The notes: a model not told the origin generated them from the sequence alone. A stretch of DNA of 64,000 nucleotides from Planomonospora sp. ID67723 (GCF_015711605.1 NZ_JABTEZ010000002.1:1612001-1676000); one strand, 5' to 3'; counted from the stretch's first letter, positions 8,848 to 17,700 are shown. Numbers and translations: made by a program.

Positions 8848-10017
8848 TGGCGACGCAGCCCCGATCACTCGTTCCCGCAGACGCTTTCCCGGGTCGACGA
8901 TGACCGCCTCCCGGCTGGCTACGAGAGCTTGGAGAGCTGCGACTACTACGGACTCAGTTGCAAAGCCGTACGAACTGCCGAATACGGCCTTGGCCTCCTG
9001 GACAAGCTTGAACGGTTGACCTTTCCTGGCCCGAAGAAGATTTCGGATATTGCCTTTAACGATCTCTATGGCTTTGTTCCATTCACGCTCGATCAGCCAT
9101 TCCATGTCGTCTGCCGGAGTGAAGAGCATCTCAGGTTCGTCATCGTCCAGCTGCCCTAGATGCCGAAGGTAGATCGCCCTCGCCTTGCCTACCGCATCGG
9201 CGAATACCCACAACCCATAAGGACTTCTCGTTAAGAAGATCAAATGGTAGATGGGCTGGTGATGAAGCCTCCGGCGCACCGGCACCACGATAGGGAAGGA
9301 GCCGCTAACTTCTGCGAGTCGTCGTGCGTACTCCTCCGCCACAGCATGGACTACGGGTTCGAAGCTTCCCTTCTCTGACGCGCGTAGTGCATTCATGGCG
9401 ATATCTCGCCACCATGGACCGCCGCATGCGTCATCCATCCAGGCTGCTTCCGCATCCGAATTCTTGTTCAGCAGCCCGCCAGTTCGGCGGGAAAGGTCAG
9501 CGCTGAAGTTGAGGAGCACTTCCGTCTGTGGGCGGTTTTCGCGCCGCGGCCCACTGAGGACGGTACGGAGCCGTTCAAACGGGAGACCAGCGCCGCATGG
9601 ATCCAGGAAGAGGAAGAGCGGGACGCCGATCGCGGCGGCTACGACCTTATCTAGATGGTTTTCTACATTGCCCGGAAGAGCGAGTACGTCGAGACCGCCT
9701 GCTTGGTACTCTCGCACCACCCGGCTCAGGCTCTCGAACGACACTCGCTCCTTCTCGGCGAAGAAGCCGGTTACCTTACGTGATGCTTGAAGCTCTCTGA
9801 TTGCCTGCAGAATGAGTTCGGCGGAGGCGGGTTCTCCGTCGGGATACCTTCCCCTGCCAGCGAACCCATCGAGAATGACAACACGGTTGTCCGCTGCGGT
9901 GCTACCGGGCATCGCGATGAAGGGCTTGATGTAGTGACGCAGTATCTCATGCTTGAAGACTGACTGGGCATGCTTGTTGCGATCGTCAAGTAGGTCGCCT
10001 GATGTGCCCGTCGACAT
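8833..10017 (-). CDS. tcmP: Three-Cys-motif partner protein TcmP
   Basis: 394 residues. The N-terminal HAQSVFKHEILRHYIKPF, VVILDGFAGRGRYPDGEPAS, FAEKER and LFLFLDPCGAGLPFERL follow the order of motifs in Rossmann-fold methyltransferases, matching the TcmP family whose members accompany three-Cys DUF5131 proteins. Methyltransferase activity is inferred only. The frame opens at 10092, but the ATG at 10017 is preferred because GGGAGAG lies about 6 bases upstream and the family similarity starts soon after it. The 3' end overlaps the convergent DUF5131 gene by 15 bases, so antisense pairing of the two mRNAs is possible. Confidence 0.85.
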   Translation of the reverse strand: MSTGTSGDLLDDRNKHAQSVFKHEILRHYIKPFIAMPGSTAADNRVVILDGFAGRGRYPDGEPASAELILQAIRELQASRKVTGFFAEKERVSFESLSRVVREYQAGGLDVLALPGNVENHLDKVVAAAIGVPLFLFLDPCGAGLPFERLRTVLSGPRRENRPQTEVLLNFSADLSRRTGGLLNKNSDAEAAWMDDACGGPWWRDIAMNALRASEKGSFEPVVHAVAEEYARRLAEVSGSFPIVVPVRRRLHHQPIYHLIFLTRSPYGLWVFADAVGKARAIYLRHLGQLDDDEPEMLFTPADDMEWLIEREWNKAIEIVKGNIRNLLRARKGQPFKLVQEAKAVFGSSYGFATESVVVAALQALVASREAVIVDPGKRLRERVIGAASPLRAG

Positions 10018-10539
10018 AAACTCTCCCGACTCACGTCGTTTACAACAGGTAACCCGCGCTCTACCAGTACGTGAGGTCGGTGTTTCCGTCAAGGTTATTA
10101 AACGGTACCTGTGTTCCTCAACGTGCGGGAATAGGTGAGCTGAACTTCGCAGAAGAGCCTGTCTGGGTCAGGTGCGTTCGATATTTGTTCATACATCTGT
10201 CATGATTCGCCCTTGACAATGGAGATAGTTGAGGTTTTCTGGATCATATGTTCGATAGTGTAGTAGTGTCGTTATATAGGTGGCCGGGGGGCGAGCTTGG
10301 TGCTCGTCTCTGGTCTGTCGGACCGCCTGTCGGGCATACCGAGTGGTGGGTGGCTTTCTCTCGGACCAGATCCTCCTTGCCCGGAGCGCGGGTCCGTTGG
10401 CTCAGGGCGGAGACTGGATGGGTGTAGCAGGTGAGAGTCCGGGCAGAACTGTGAACAATGACGGACTCGCACATGCGTTCAATTTTCGAGGGCGCCGCTC
10501 TACGCCGCCAATGTGGTTCATGTGGCTGAGCCGGACTCG
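10018..10539. other. Intergenic stretch, no convincing gene
   Basis: Contains the tcmP upstream region and, around 10140-10275, an unusually AT-rich patch. Open frames here are short and have poor codon use. No integrase, RNA gene or clear repeat was recognised. It is probably the eroded remainder of the mobile element that carried the DUF2637 gene. Confidence 0.5.
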
Positions 10540-11365
10540 ATACGAAGCGCCGCAGTAAGGATGCGGGCCTTGGCTGTCTGATGGCTAGTTCACGACGGAG
10601 GTTGTCGGCGGAGATGGGACAGCCGTGCTGGTCATGGTGCAGTTTGTTGATGTGACGAGCACGTTTCAACAGGGCTGAGTCGGGCTCTGAGGCGTTTCGG
10701 TCGATCTTTGTTGCATTCCGTGGAGGTCGGTGACGGGTGGTGCGTTGTTCCAGTTGGTGTGTTGAGTCGGACTCCCGGTGGTCGTTGCAGCTGGGGGGAG
10801 TCCGCTTGGGAAACCGTGGTGTAGTCGGACCGCACGGCGTAGATCTGGCGGAGCAGGCCGGGTCCGACTTCGGACCAGCCGATCAGAGGAGCAGGGCAAC
10901 GGCATTGACGGCGGCTTTGCCGTACCGGCCGCAGGAGAGGGGTTCGGCGACGTTGAGTCCGAGGGGGCCAGGCCGGAGAAGATGAGCAGGGCACGGGCCG
11001 ACCGGAGTCCGTTCGGACTCGGGCTGCGAAGACAGACGTATTGGATGCCCAGCAGGAGTCCGACTGCCGATAGGCCCACGGCCGATCCGATCAGGGTGCG
11101 ATCCACGCCGGGACGCCGAGCATCAACGCCAGGTGCCAGACGTTGCCGAAGCTGAAGACGAAGGCCAGCAGCGCGATCAGCATCATGAAGGTGGTGAGGG
11201 TGCGGGCGATGAACCTCTCCACGGCAGGCGCGGTCGTTTGCTCCTCGGCATCCGGCTTGCCGTGTACCTCCTGCTCGGTCGTAGAAGGTGTGATCGACGC
11301 TGGGTTGCGGGGCGGGGCGGGGCGCTCGTAGGCTCCTTCAGGGGTCTTGCCCTCCTCTACAGGGT
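10540..11365 (-). pseudogene. DUF2637 (SpdB-like) gene, multiply frameshifted
   Basis: Reading the minus strand across frames recovers one protein. A charged N-terminus precedes a membrane segment MLIALLAFVFSFGNVWHL, then LGVPAWIAP; after a frameshift comes LIGSAVGLSAVGLLLGIQYV; then NVAEPLSCGRYGKAAVNAV; then LIGWSEVGPGLLRQIYAV; finally a C-terminal HTH-like DQHGCPISADNLRREL. This order matches actinomycete DUF2637 proteins found on conjugative plasmids and integrative elements. At least four frame breaks exist and no good start codon is left, so it is dead. It is the best sign that the surrounding island came from a conjugative element. Confidence 0.75.
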
Positions 11366-11389
11366 GGGATCAAAGCCGTGGCGGATGGT

Positions 11390-11436
11390 CCCTCACCCGT
11401 CACGGCCGCGCGAGCGCGGAGTGTGACGGGTGAGGG
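11390..11436. terminator. Long perfect hairpin
   Basis: CCCTCACCCGTCAC and its exact complement form 14-bp arms; the loop contains a second nested CCGCGC/GCGCGG pairing. No T-run follows, as is common for actinomycete terminators. Its parent gene is unclear. Confidence 0.55.
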
Positions 11437-11441
11437 TCAGG

Positions 11442-11568
11442 TTGGAAGACCGACGCTCGCGGTGACGGTCAGCTTCCTCAGGTGCATCGATGTTGGTAGA
11501 GGCAGCGCAGATCTGGTCCGGTCCACGCAGGGGATTCGAACCTACGCACTCCAGGAGTGGCCAGGCCA
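11442..11568 (+). repeat. Dispersed ~125-bp repeat (copy 1 of 2)
   Basis: Clearly similar to 59749-59872 in the same orientation, sharing for example TAGAGGCAGCGCAGATCTGG and GCACTCCAGGAG. Both copies can be read in one frame as related peptides (FLRCIDVGRGSADLV versus FLGRIDADRGSADLV), suggesting fragments of a shared gene of unknown identity. Confidence 0.6.
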
Positions 11569-11774
11569 TCGCCCGTTCCTGTCGGAGTGGATCGACGGAC
11601 TGGCCGGTGTCGAGGGAGATCGGTGCAGTCTCATCAGCTGGGCACTAGAGGGTGGGCATCGGTGCGTACGGGTGGCCAGTGACTGCCGTGACTGAAGTTT
11701 CGGGATCTGTGTGGAGCGAAGCCGGCCATCACGCTACGTAGCCGCCTCAGTGGATCCAGAGTGAAGATCACCAG

Positions 11775-11805
11775 CGGTTTCTGTTCCGTCGCTGTTCCGC
11801 CAGAG
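11775..11805 (+). repeat. Partial copy of the ~100-bp dispersed repeat
   Basis: Contains CTGTTCCGTCGCTGTTCCG followed by CCAGAG, matching the right half of the repeat copies at 11956-12060 and 42104-42204. Confidence 0.5.
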
Positions 11806-11904
11806 GGTGAAAGACACTGCATACCCATGGGTGGCGACTGAAGGTGTAAATGCTGGTCAGCGTGCTGATCGGCGTATTTTCGCAGGTGGACGGAGCGTGG
11901 GTCG

Positions 11905-11988
11905 ATGAACTACACCATCTTCGAGGGCACGAGCGAGATCCAGCGCCTGATCATCGGCCGCGCGGTCACCGGCCTGCCCGTTCGCTAG
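11905..11988 (+). pseudogene. Duplicate 3' end of the acyl-CoA dehydrogenase gene
   Basis: From 11911 to the stop codon this encodes YTIFEGTSEIQRL and onward to GLPVR, identical in 25 residues to the end of the gene at 42-1262. The DNA differs at 7 of 75 positions, all synonymous. No upstream part of the gene is present. It looks like the displaced end of the target gene on the far side of an inserted island, or the end from a related gene. Confidence 0.85.
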
Positions 11989-12060
11989 AATGGCCGGTTT
12001 TCTGATCACGGCGTGAGAGCCCGATTTCGGCCTCTGCTCCGCCGCTGTTCCGTCAGAGCG
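11956..12060 (+). repeat. Dispersed ~100-bp repeat, copy B
   Basis: Starts in the duplicated acyl-CoA dehydrogenase end and continues through GGTTTTCTGATCACGGCGTG to CTGTTCCGTCAGAGCG. It is closest to copy C at 42104-42204, sharing that 20-base core exactly. Confidence 0.7.
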
Positions 12061-12137
12061 TCGCGCCGGACCTTCCTCCACACCACGGTCAAGTATGCGC
12101 CTGCCTGCATGAACATTCATGTTGTCGCCAGGCGGAT

Positions 12138-14669
12138 TCAACGGCCGGACGATGGGTCGATCGGCAGGCACACGGTGAAGACGGTGCCGCCGCCCTCGCG
12201 CGGGGCGGCGGTGATGGTGCCGCCGTGCGCTTCGGCGATGGCCTTGGTGATGGCCAGGCCCAGGCCGGTGCCCTTGACCCCGGCCGCTTTGGCGGTGGAG
12301 GCGCGGAAGAACCGCGAGAACAGCTGCCCGTACTGCTCGGCCGGGATGCCGATGCCGGTGTCGGCGACCGTCACCACCACCTCCTCACCCACGCAACCAT
12401 CCCTGCCGGTGGCGGGTGCGGCGGTGACGGTGACCGTCCCGCCCACGGGGGTGTACTTGATCGCGTTCGACAGCAGGTTGTCGGCCAGCTGACGGATCCG
12501 TACCGGGTCGGCGTGCACCCGCAAGGCTTGCGCCAGGTCGGTGACGATGGTCAGCCGCTTGGCCGCGGCCGCGGCCCGGTGGTCGTCGATGGTCTCGCGC
12601 AGCAGGCCGGTCAGCGCGACCGGGCGCGGGTCGATGCCCAGGCCTCCGGCCTCCAGCCGGGCCAGGTCCAGCAGATCGTCGACCAGGCGCTGCAGATGGG
12701 CGCTTTTACGGTCGATGACGTCGGCGAAGGAACGCTGCTCGCCGGTCAAGGTCTCATCGTCCAGCAGCAGTTCGGCGTAGCCGCGGATGGCGCCGATGGG
12801 GTTGCGCAGCTCGTGGGTGACCAGCGCCATCAGCTCGTCCTTCATCACATCCAGCTCACGCAGCCGCCGTACCTGCTGCTGCTCGGCGGCCAGCAGGCGC
12901 TCGCGCTGTTCGGCCAGCTGCCGGCGGTCGGTGATGTCGGTGGAGATACCGTCAACCACCAGCAGATCGCCCTCGCGGCGCGGCATGCCGCGCATCCAGA
13001 TCCAGCGGGTGACGCCGTCCAGGCCGATGAGCCGGTATTCGGTCTCGGCCTTCCCGCCGGAGGCGGTAGTGGCCTGGAAGGCGGATACGGCCGGGCGGTC
13101 GTCGGGGTGGACCTGGCGCATGACGAGCTCGGACGGGTCGGTGCCGGCGGGGATCGGGCCGCCGAGCAGCTTGGCCAGGTTCGGGCTGACCTCCAGCGCC
13201 CGGGGCGCGCCGTCCGGCCCGATCTCGATGGTCCACACATCATCGTCGAGCTGGGCGATGATCTGCTCGAAGCGGCGGCGGCTTTCGGCCAGCTCCAGCG
13301 CGAGTTCCTCGGCGCGGCGGCGTTCCATGTAGCGGTCGACGTGCGCGCAGATGCTGTCGAGCAGGGCGACCAGGTCCTCGTCGGCCTCTTGGGCGGTGTC
13401 GGTGAAGAAGGTCAGCACGCCGTGCACCTGCTCGCCGCTGTGGATCGGCAGGCCGATGGCCGCGTGCAGGCCGGTCTGCATCGCCTGGGGCTTGCGGGTG
13501 AAATTGCGGGGATCGGTGGCCAGGTCGTCCACCCACATCGGGTGGCCGCTGTCCCACACCAGCCCGGCCAGCCCCTGGCGGCGGGTGAAGGTGAGCGGCT
13601 CGCAGCTGGTGAAGGCCGACACGTCCCGCCCGGGCCGGCACCAGGAGGCGGTGCGGGTGATGCCGTTCTGGCCGGGGTCGACCTGCCAGTACTCGCCGCA
13701 GGTCCAGCCCAGCGCGTCGGCAATGGCGGTGACCACGCCGGCGGCGGCCTCCTGGCTGGAGTGCGCGTCGGCCAGTACCCGCACCACGGCGTGATGGGCT
13801 TCGCGCAGCATCTGCATGCGGCGCTGGGCGGTGATGTCGTGCAGCACCGCATGACACAGCGACCCGTCCTGCTCGGCGTCGACCTGCACGATCATCTCGG
13901 CGGGGAACTCCCGCCCGGACCGGTCGACCGCGGTCACTTCCAGCCGCTGCCCGATCGGGGATGACGTGCTCTCCTGACGTATCCGGCGCACCACCTGCTC
14001 CCAGCCGGTCCGCAGCTGCCGCGGGCTGATCAGCGCGCCGGCCTGACAGCCGGTGGCCTCGGCCGTCGACCAGCCGAACAGATGCTCGGCTGCGACGTTC
14101 CACGCCGTCACCGCGCCGGAGGCGTCGAAGGACAGCGCCGCCTCCGGCACCCGGTCCAGCACCGCCTGGGTGCGGGCCAGCCGCACCGCGATCTCCGACT
14201 CCACCATCGCGGCCAGATCCTCCAGCGTCTGCAGGTTCTCGCTGTTCCACTGCCGGGGCCGGTCGTCGATAACGCACAACGCGCCCAGCACCTGGCCGCC
14301 GCCGGCCCGCAGCGGCATCCCGGCGTAGGCCGTCAGCTTTCCGCCGGAGACCGTCTCGACCGCGCGCCAGCGCACATCGGCCCGCGCGTCCGCCACGGTC
14401 AGCGGCGCGTCGTCGACCACGATGTTCTGGCACAGCGACTGCGACAGAGGACTGTGCTCGACCCGCCAGGGGTCGGCGGGCCCGGCCGAGCTGACCACGA
14501 CCTGACGATCGGCCTCGATCAGCGAGACCATCGCCACCGGCGCCCGCAGCCACCGGGCCGCCAGCCGGGTCACCCGGTCCAGCAGCGGCACCTCGCTCTC
14601 CTCCAGCAGGCCGGTGGCGTGCAGCAGCCGCAACCGTCGCGCGTCGTGGATGCGGTCGGTGGCCGGCAT
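12138..14669 (-). CDS. Soluble sensor histidine kinase (GAF-PAS-GAF-PAS-HisKA-HATPase)
   Basis: 843-residue two-component kinase without membrane segments, so a cytoplasmic sensor. An N-terminal GAF (about 12-160) is followed by PAS (170-285), a second GAF (290-445) and a PAS-fold domain (460-575). The HisKA box VTHELRNPIG has the phospho-acceptor H619; N box NLLSNAIKYTP, G1 DTGIGIP and G2 GTGLGLAITK complete the catalytic domain. The ATG at 14669 is chosen over 14678 because GGGAGGAG directly abuts the earlier one but is well spaced for the later. It is divergent from another hybrid-sensor kinase, with no response regulator nearby, so its partner is unknown. Light, redox or small ligands are all possible inputs. 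Confidence 0.9.
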   Translation of the reverse strand: MPATDRIHDARRLRLLHATGLLEESEVPLLDRVTRLAARWLRAPVAMVSLIEADRQVVVSSAGPADPWRVEHSPLSQSLCQNIVVDDAPLTVADARADVRWRAVETVSGGKLTAYAGMPLRAGGGQVLGALCVIDDRPRQWNSENLQTLEDLAAMVESEIAVRLARTQAVLDRVPEAALSFDASGAVTAWNVAAEHLFGWSTAEATGCQAGALISPRQLRTGWEQVVRRIRQESTSSPIGQRLEVTAVDRSGREFPAEMIVQVDAEQDGSLCHAVLHDITAQRRMQMLREAHHAVVRVLADAHSSQEAAAGVVTAIADALGWTCGEYWQVDPGQNGITRTASWCRPGRDVSAFTSCEPLTFTRRQGLAGLVWDSGHPMWVDDLATDPRNFTRKPQAMQTGLHAAIGLPIHSGEQVHGVLTFFTDTAQEADEDLVALLDSICAHVDRYMERRRAEELALELAESRRRFEQIIAQLDDDVWTIEIGPDGAPRALEVSPNLAKLLGGPIPAGTDPSELVMRQVHPDDRPAVSAFQATTASGGKAETEYRLIGLDGVTRWIWMRGMPRREGDLLVVDGISTDITDRRQLAEQRERLLAAEQQQVRRLRELDVMKDELMALVTHELRNPIGAIRGYAELLLDDETLTGEQRSFADVIDRKSAHLQRLVDDLLDLARLEAGGLGIDPRPVALTGLLRETIDDHRAAAAAKRLTIVTDLAQALRVHADPVRIRQLADNLLSNAIKYTPVGGTVTVTAAPATGRDGCVGEEVVVTVADTGIGIPAEQYGQLFSRFFRASTAKAAGVKGTGLGLAITKAIAEAHGGTITAAPREGGGTVFTVCLPIDPSSGR

Positions 14670-15170
14670 GGTCGTCATCTCCTCCCGCGAACCCGGCCCC
14701 TCGCCGGGCCCTGTGTATATCCGGGTTCGCCCCCTCGCCTACCAGCCACGTTACGCACCCGGCAGCGCTGGGCGATCAGCCGCCCCGACAGCCCCGGATC
14801 GTTGTCCGGTGCCAGACCTGGGAAGCCGGTGTCGGCCGAGCGGGGCCGTACCGGGTGGAGCCTGCCTAAGCGTGATGAGGCTTTGCTTGGGAATCTGCAG
14901 CGCCTCATGAAACGAATCCCGTCCTGGATGGCTCGGGCTCGACGGCCTGTTGCATAGGCGATCACCGTCGTTGGCGACGCACCGCAGCGCCGAGATCCTT
15001 TCACCGGGCAGTGACCTGTCGGCGAGCCATCTTCGCCGACCCGCACAGATCGTCGGTCGCTCCACCCTTCCATCAATCACTCCAGGTAATCAATCGGATG
15101 CGAGAGCGATAGGTTGGGGCGGACGGCCGCGTCGGCTGCGGCATCGGTTGAGGAAAAGGGCGGAGGACCG
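14670..15170. promoter_or_regulatory. Divergent promoter region of the two kinase genes
   Basis: About 500 bases between divergent kinase genes. It should contain both promoters, but I see no clear inverted repeat, RNA gene or coding frame. Confidence 0.4.
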
Positions 15171-16814
15171 ATGAGCAGGCAGCGGGAGATGGCACTGGTC
15201 TCACTGATCGATGACATCACCGCGGTGGCCAACGCTACCGATGACCTGGAAGAAGCCGCGCGCGCGACGCTGTCGGAGGTGTGCGAGGTGACCGGCTGGC
15301 CGCTGGGACACCTGGGCGTGCCCGCCGGCGACGGTGAGGCGTTCGTCTCGGCCGGCATCTGGATCGGGCCGATCGAGGACTTTCCGGTGCTGCGCGAGAT
15401 CGCCGCCACCACCCGCTTCACGGCCGGGACCGGTGTCATCGGCCGGGTCGCGGCCACCGGCGAGCCGGTGTGGTCTCGCGATATGACCGCCGATCCGCTG
15501 GCGGTGCGCCTGCTGCGGGGCCGCGACCCGGGCGTGCGGGCGGTCTTCGCCTTCCCGGTCATCGCGGTCGACGGCGTGGTGGCGGTGCTGCAGTTCTTCT
15601 CCGAGCAGGTGATCCCTCGAGACGAGCCGCTGCTGCGGGTGATGGCGGCCATCGGCTATCAGCTGGGCCGGGTGGCCGACCGCCGCAAGGTCCGCGACAC
15701 CGCCCAGGCCGGCCGGGACCGGCTGCAGCAGATCGTCGACGCCTCGGTGGAGGGGTTCATCTCCACCGATGCGGCCGGGCACATCACCGAGTGGAACAGC
15801 GCGGCCGCGCACATGTTCGGCCGTGCGCGTGAGCAGGTGCTGGGTCGGCTGGTGCACGAGACGATCATGCCGGAGCGCTACCGCAGAGCCGATCAGGCCG
15901 GCCGGACCCGGTTTCTGACCACGGGACAGTCGAACGTGCTGGGCCGGCGCCTGGAACTGGCCGGTGCCCGGCCCGACGGCAGTGAGTTCCCCATCGAGAT
16001 CGTGGTGTGGGCCACCCGTGAGGCGAACACATGGGCCTTTCACGCGTTCGTGCACGACATCACCGAGCGCCGCCGCGCCGAGCAGGCGCTGCGGCAGGCC
16101 TATGAGACCGAGCAGCAGACCGTCACCCGCCTCAAGGAACTGGACACGGCCAAAGACGCCTTCATCGCCACCGTCTCCCACGAGCTGCGCACCCCGCTGA
16201 CCACGTTGAGCGGATATCTGGAGCTGCTCGACGACACCGACCCCGTCCAGCGGCGCATGCTGGAGGCGATGACGCGTAACGCGGCCCGGCTGCAGAACCT
16301 GGTGGAGGATCTGCTGGCAGCCAACACCCTGACGGGCGGCGAACTGGTCGTGGACGCGGCCGCGGTGCCGGTGAGTCAGGCCGTCGAGGGCGCGGTGCGC
16401 GCTACCAGAGCCCAGGCCCGCAGCAGCAGCCACCTCATCGAGGTAGGGATCATCGACGCCGGGGTGCAGACCGTCACCGCCGACCACGACCTGCTGGTGC
16501 GGGCGATCAGCGCGCTGCTGTCGAACGCGGTCAAGTACTCGCCCATCAACACGCCGATCACCGTGCACGCCTCACCGGAGGGCGGGCAGGTGGCGGTCGC
16601 GGTCACCGATCACGGCGTCGGCATCGAGGCCGAGGACCTGCCACGCGTGTTCGAGCGCTTCTACCGCACCCGCTACGCCCAGGACAACGCCATCCAGGGC
16701 GTCGGCCTGGGACTGTGGCTGGTCAAGACGATCGCCGAGGCGCACGGTGGCACCATCACCGCCACCAGCACTCCGGGCGAGGGCTCCACCTTCACCCTGA
16801 CCCTGCCCGCCTGA
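15171..16814 (+). CDS. Soluble sensor histidine kinase (GAF-PAS-HisKA-HATPase)
   Basis: 547-residue cytoplasmic kinase. GAF domain at about 10-170 (PLGHLGVPAGDGEAFVSAGI), PAS at about 180-305 (IVDASVEGFISTDAAGHITEW), a short coiled linker, then HisKA with VSHELRTPLTTLSGY (phospho-acceptor H337) and an ATPase domain with LLSNAVKYSP, DHGVGIE and GVGLGLWLVK. The ATG at 15171 follows GGAGGACCG; the open frame starts earlier, at 15114. No receiver domain or response regulator is adjacent. It shares architecture with the divergent kinase, suggesting related but distinct inputs. Confidence 0.9.
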   Translation: MSRQREMALVSLIDDITAVANATDDLEEAARATLSEVCEVTGWPLGHLGVPAGDGEAFVSAGIWIGPIEDFPVLREIAATTRFTAGTGVIGRVAATGEPVWSRDMTADPLAVRLLRGRDPGVRAVFAFPVIAVDGVVAVLQFFSEQVIPRDEPLLRVMAAIGYQLGRVADRRKVRDTAQAGRDRLQQIVDASVEGFISTDAAGHITEWNSAAAHMFGRAREQVLGRLVHETIMPERYRRADQAGRTRFLTTGQSNVLGRRLELAGARPDGSEFPIEIVVWATREANTWAFHAFVHDITERRRAEQALRQAYETEQQTVTRLKELDTAKDAFIATVSHELRTPLTTLSGYLELLDDTDPVQRRMLEAMTRNAARLQNLVEDLLAANTLTGGELVVDAAAVPVSQAVEGAVRATRAQARSSSHLIEVGIIDAGVQTVTADHDLLVRAISALLSNAVKYSPINTPITVHASPEGGQVAVAVTDHGVGIEAEDLPRVFERFYRTRYAQDNAIQGVGLGLWLVKTIAEAHGGTITATSTPGEGSTFTLTLPA

Positions 16815-16879
16815 GAGCCTCGGCCATTCGCGGCGGAAATCCATGTCGGCAACCCCCTGGCCGACCGCTTCGGGCACCT

Positions 16880-17294
16880 CATGCCTACCGCTGGCGAGTC
16901 GTTTCTCCCGCAAGTCGTACCGCGCTGGCCGTACGGTCAGCAGGGTGGTCTGGACGAGCAGGGCGAGGAAGCCGACCAGGCCGTCGGGATCAGGGATGGC
17001 GGGTGTGTAGGAGACCACTGCCATGACCCCGGCGATCGACCCGGGGCCGATCCGGCCGATCGGGGCGGTGGCGAGCAGAGGTCAGCCCTGGCCGCCGGTC
17101 AAGCCGGCGCGGGCCAGGAAGGGCTCGGCGAGGTCGAGGAGCGTGCCGAGCACCTCCTCACCCCGCGTCTGGATGAAGCGGGGCGGGTAGGCCAGCCGCA
17201 GCAGGCGGCGGCAGTGGCGCTCGTACGCCTCACCGGGGTCGGCGCCACCGTGGACGCCACCCGGTCCGGTGATCTCGGGCGAGGGTTCGGTCAT
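16880..17294 (-). pseudogene. Remnant of a membrane protein with YRRLLR...GEEMLG-type N-terminus
   Basis: Two pieces on the minus strand. 17294-17082 encodes ERHCRRLLRLAYPPRF followed by GEEVLGTLLDLAEP, the start of a common actinomycete membrane-protein family often found beside PadR regulators. 17070-16880 encodes LLATAPIGRIGPGSIAGV and a hydrophobic stretch, VGFLALLVQTTLLTV, as expected for its last membrane helices. A stop codon separates them and the middle is missing, so this looks like a gene with a large internal deletion. No PadR gene is adjacent here. Confidence 0.5.
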
Positions 17295-17338
17295 CGCATC
17301 CTCCGTTCTGGACAGCCATCCAAACTCGGTCTGCCCCC

Positions 17339-17563
17339 CTACGAGGCCGTGACCCGGCGGCGCATCAGTGCCCACACCATCAACGCGGCTGCTACAAGGC
17401 CGGGCCCACAGTGCACTGCAAGTACCCCGGCGAGGCTAGGACCGCCCCAGTCGTTTCGGTACGTGGCCGGGTCGGATACGTCGATGACAAACGGTTCCGC
17501 GATGGCGCGGATGATTAGGTAAGCGCCCAAGATGAAGCCGAGAATCTTAATGATCTTTCGCAT
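17339..17563 (-). CDS. Small membrane protein
   Basis: 74 residues with two hydrophobic segments: IIKILGFILGAYLIIRAIA at the N-terminus and LAGVLAVHCGPGLVAAALMV near the C-terminus, ending in a basic RRRVTAS tail. The ATG at 17563 follows GTAAGGG. Related small two-helix proteins are common and uncharacterised in actinomycetes. No operon partner is evident. Confidence 0.6.
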   Translation of the reverse strand: MRKIIKILGFILGAYLIIRAIAEPFVIDVSDPATYRNDWGGPSLAGVLAVHCGPGLVAAALMVWALMRRRVTAS

Positions 17564-17597
17564 GCCCTTACCGTACGTTCGTGATCCGCCCAACGCG

Positions 17598-17700
17598 TAG
17601 TGGCTGCTCGCCGGCCCGAGTCGGGCAGCCCGGCCTGGGCCGGGCTGATCTTGGCCCGGCGGGAACTGAGGAACGTCTTGACCTCGTCGCGGTTGTCCAC
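17598..17700 (-). pseudogene. N-terminal stub of a MmyB-type HTH regulator
   Basis: Encodes DNRDEVKTFLSSRRAKI followed by SPAQAGLPDSGRRA, the typical opening of MmyB-like XRE regulators, from a GTG at 17700. The helix-turn-helix that should follow (usually GLRREEVA...) is absent. It is divergent from the broken SDR gene at 17896; intact versions of this divergent pair are common in actinomycetes. Confidence 0.55.

Noticed and set aside
10280-10558. 92-residue plus-strand frame
   Set aside because: Poor codon use, no ribosome site, and partly antisense to the DUF2637 remnant.
11515-11575. tRNA-like GGGATTCGAACC
   Set aside because: Looks like a T-arm, but the stem does not pair, no acceptor or anticodon arm follows, and the diverged copy at 59.8 kb loses it. 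Treated as part of a dispersed repeat.
12225-13964. 579-residue open frame on the plus strand
   Set aside because: Opposite the histidine kinase at 12138-14669, whose H, N and G boxes are all in the minus-strand frame.
17633-17654. Hairpin CAGCCCGGCC-TG-GGCCGGGCTG as terminator
   Set aside because: It lies inside the regulator stub and encodes SPAQAGLP, a conserved stretch, so pairing is probably a by-product of coding.
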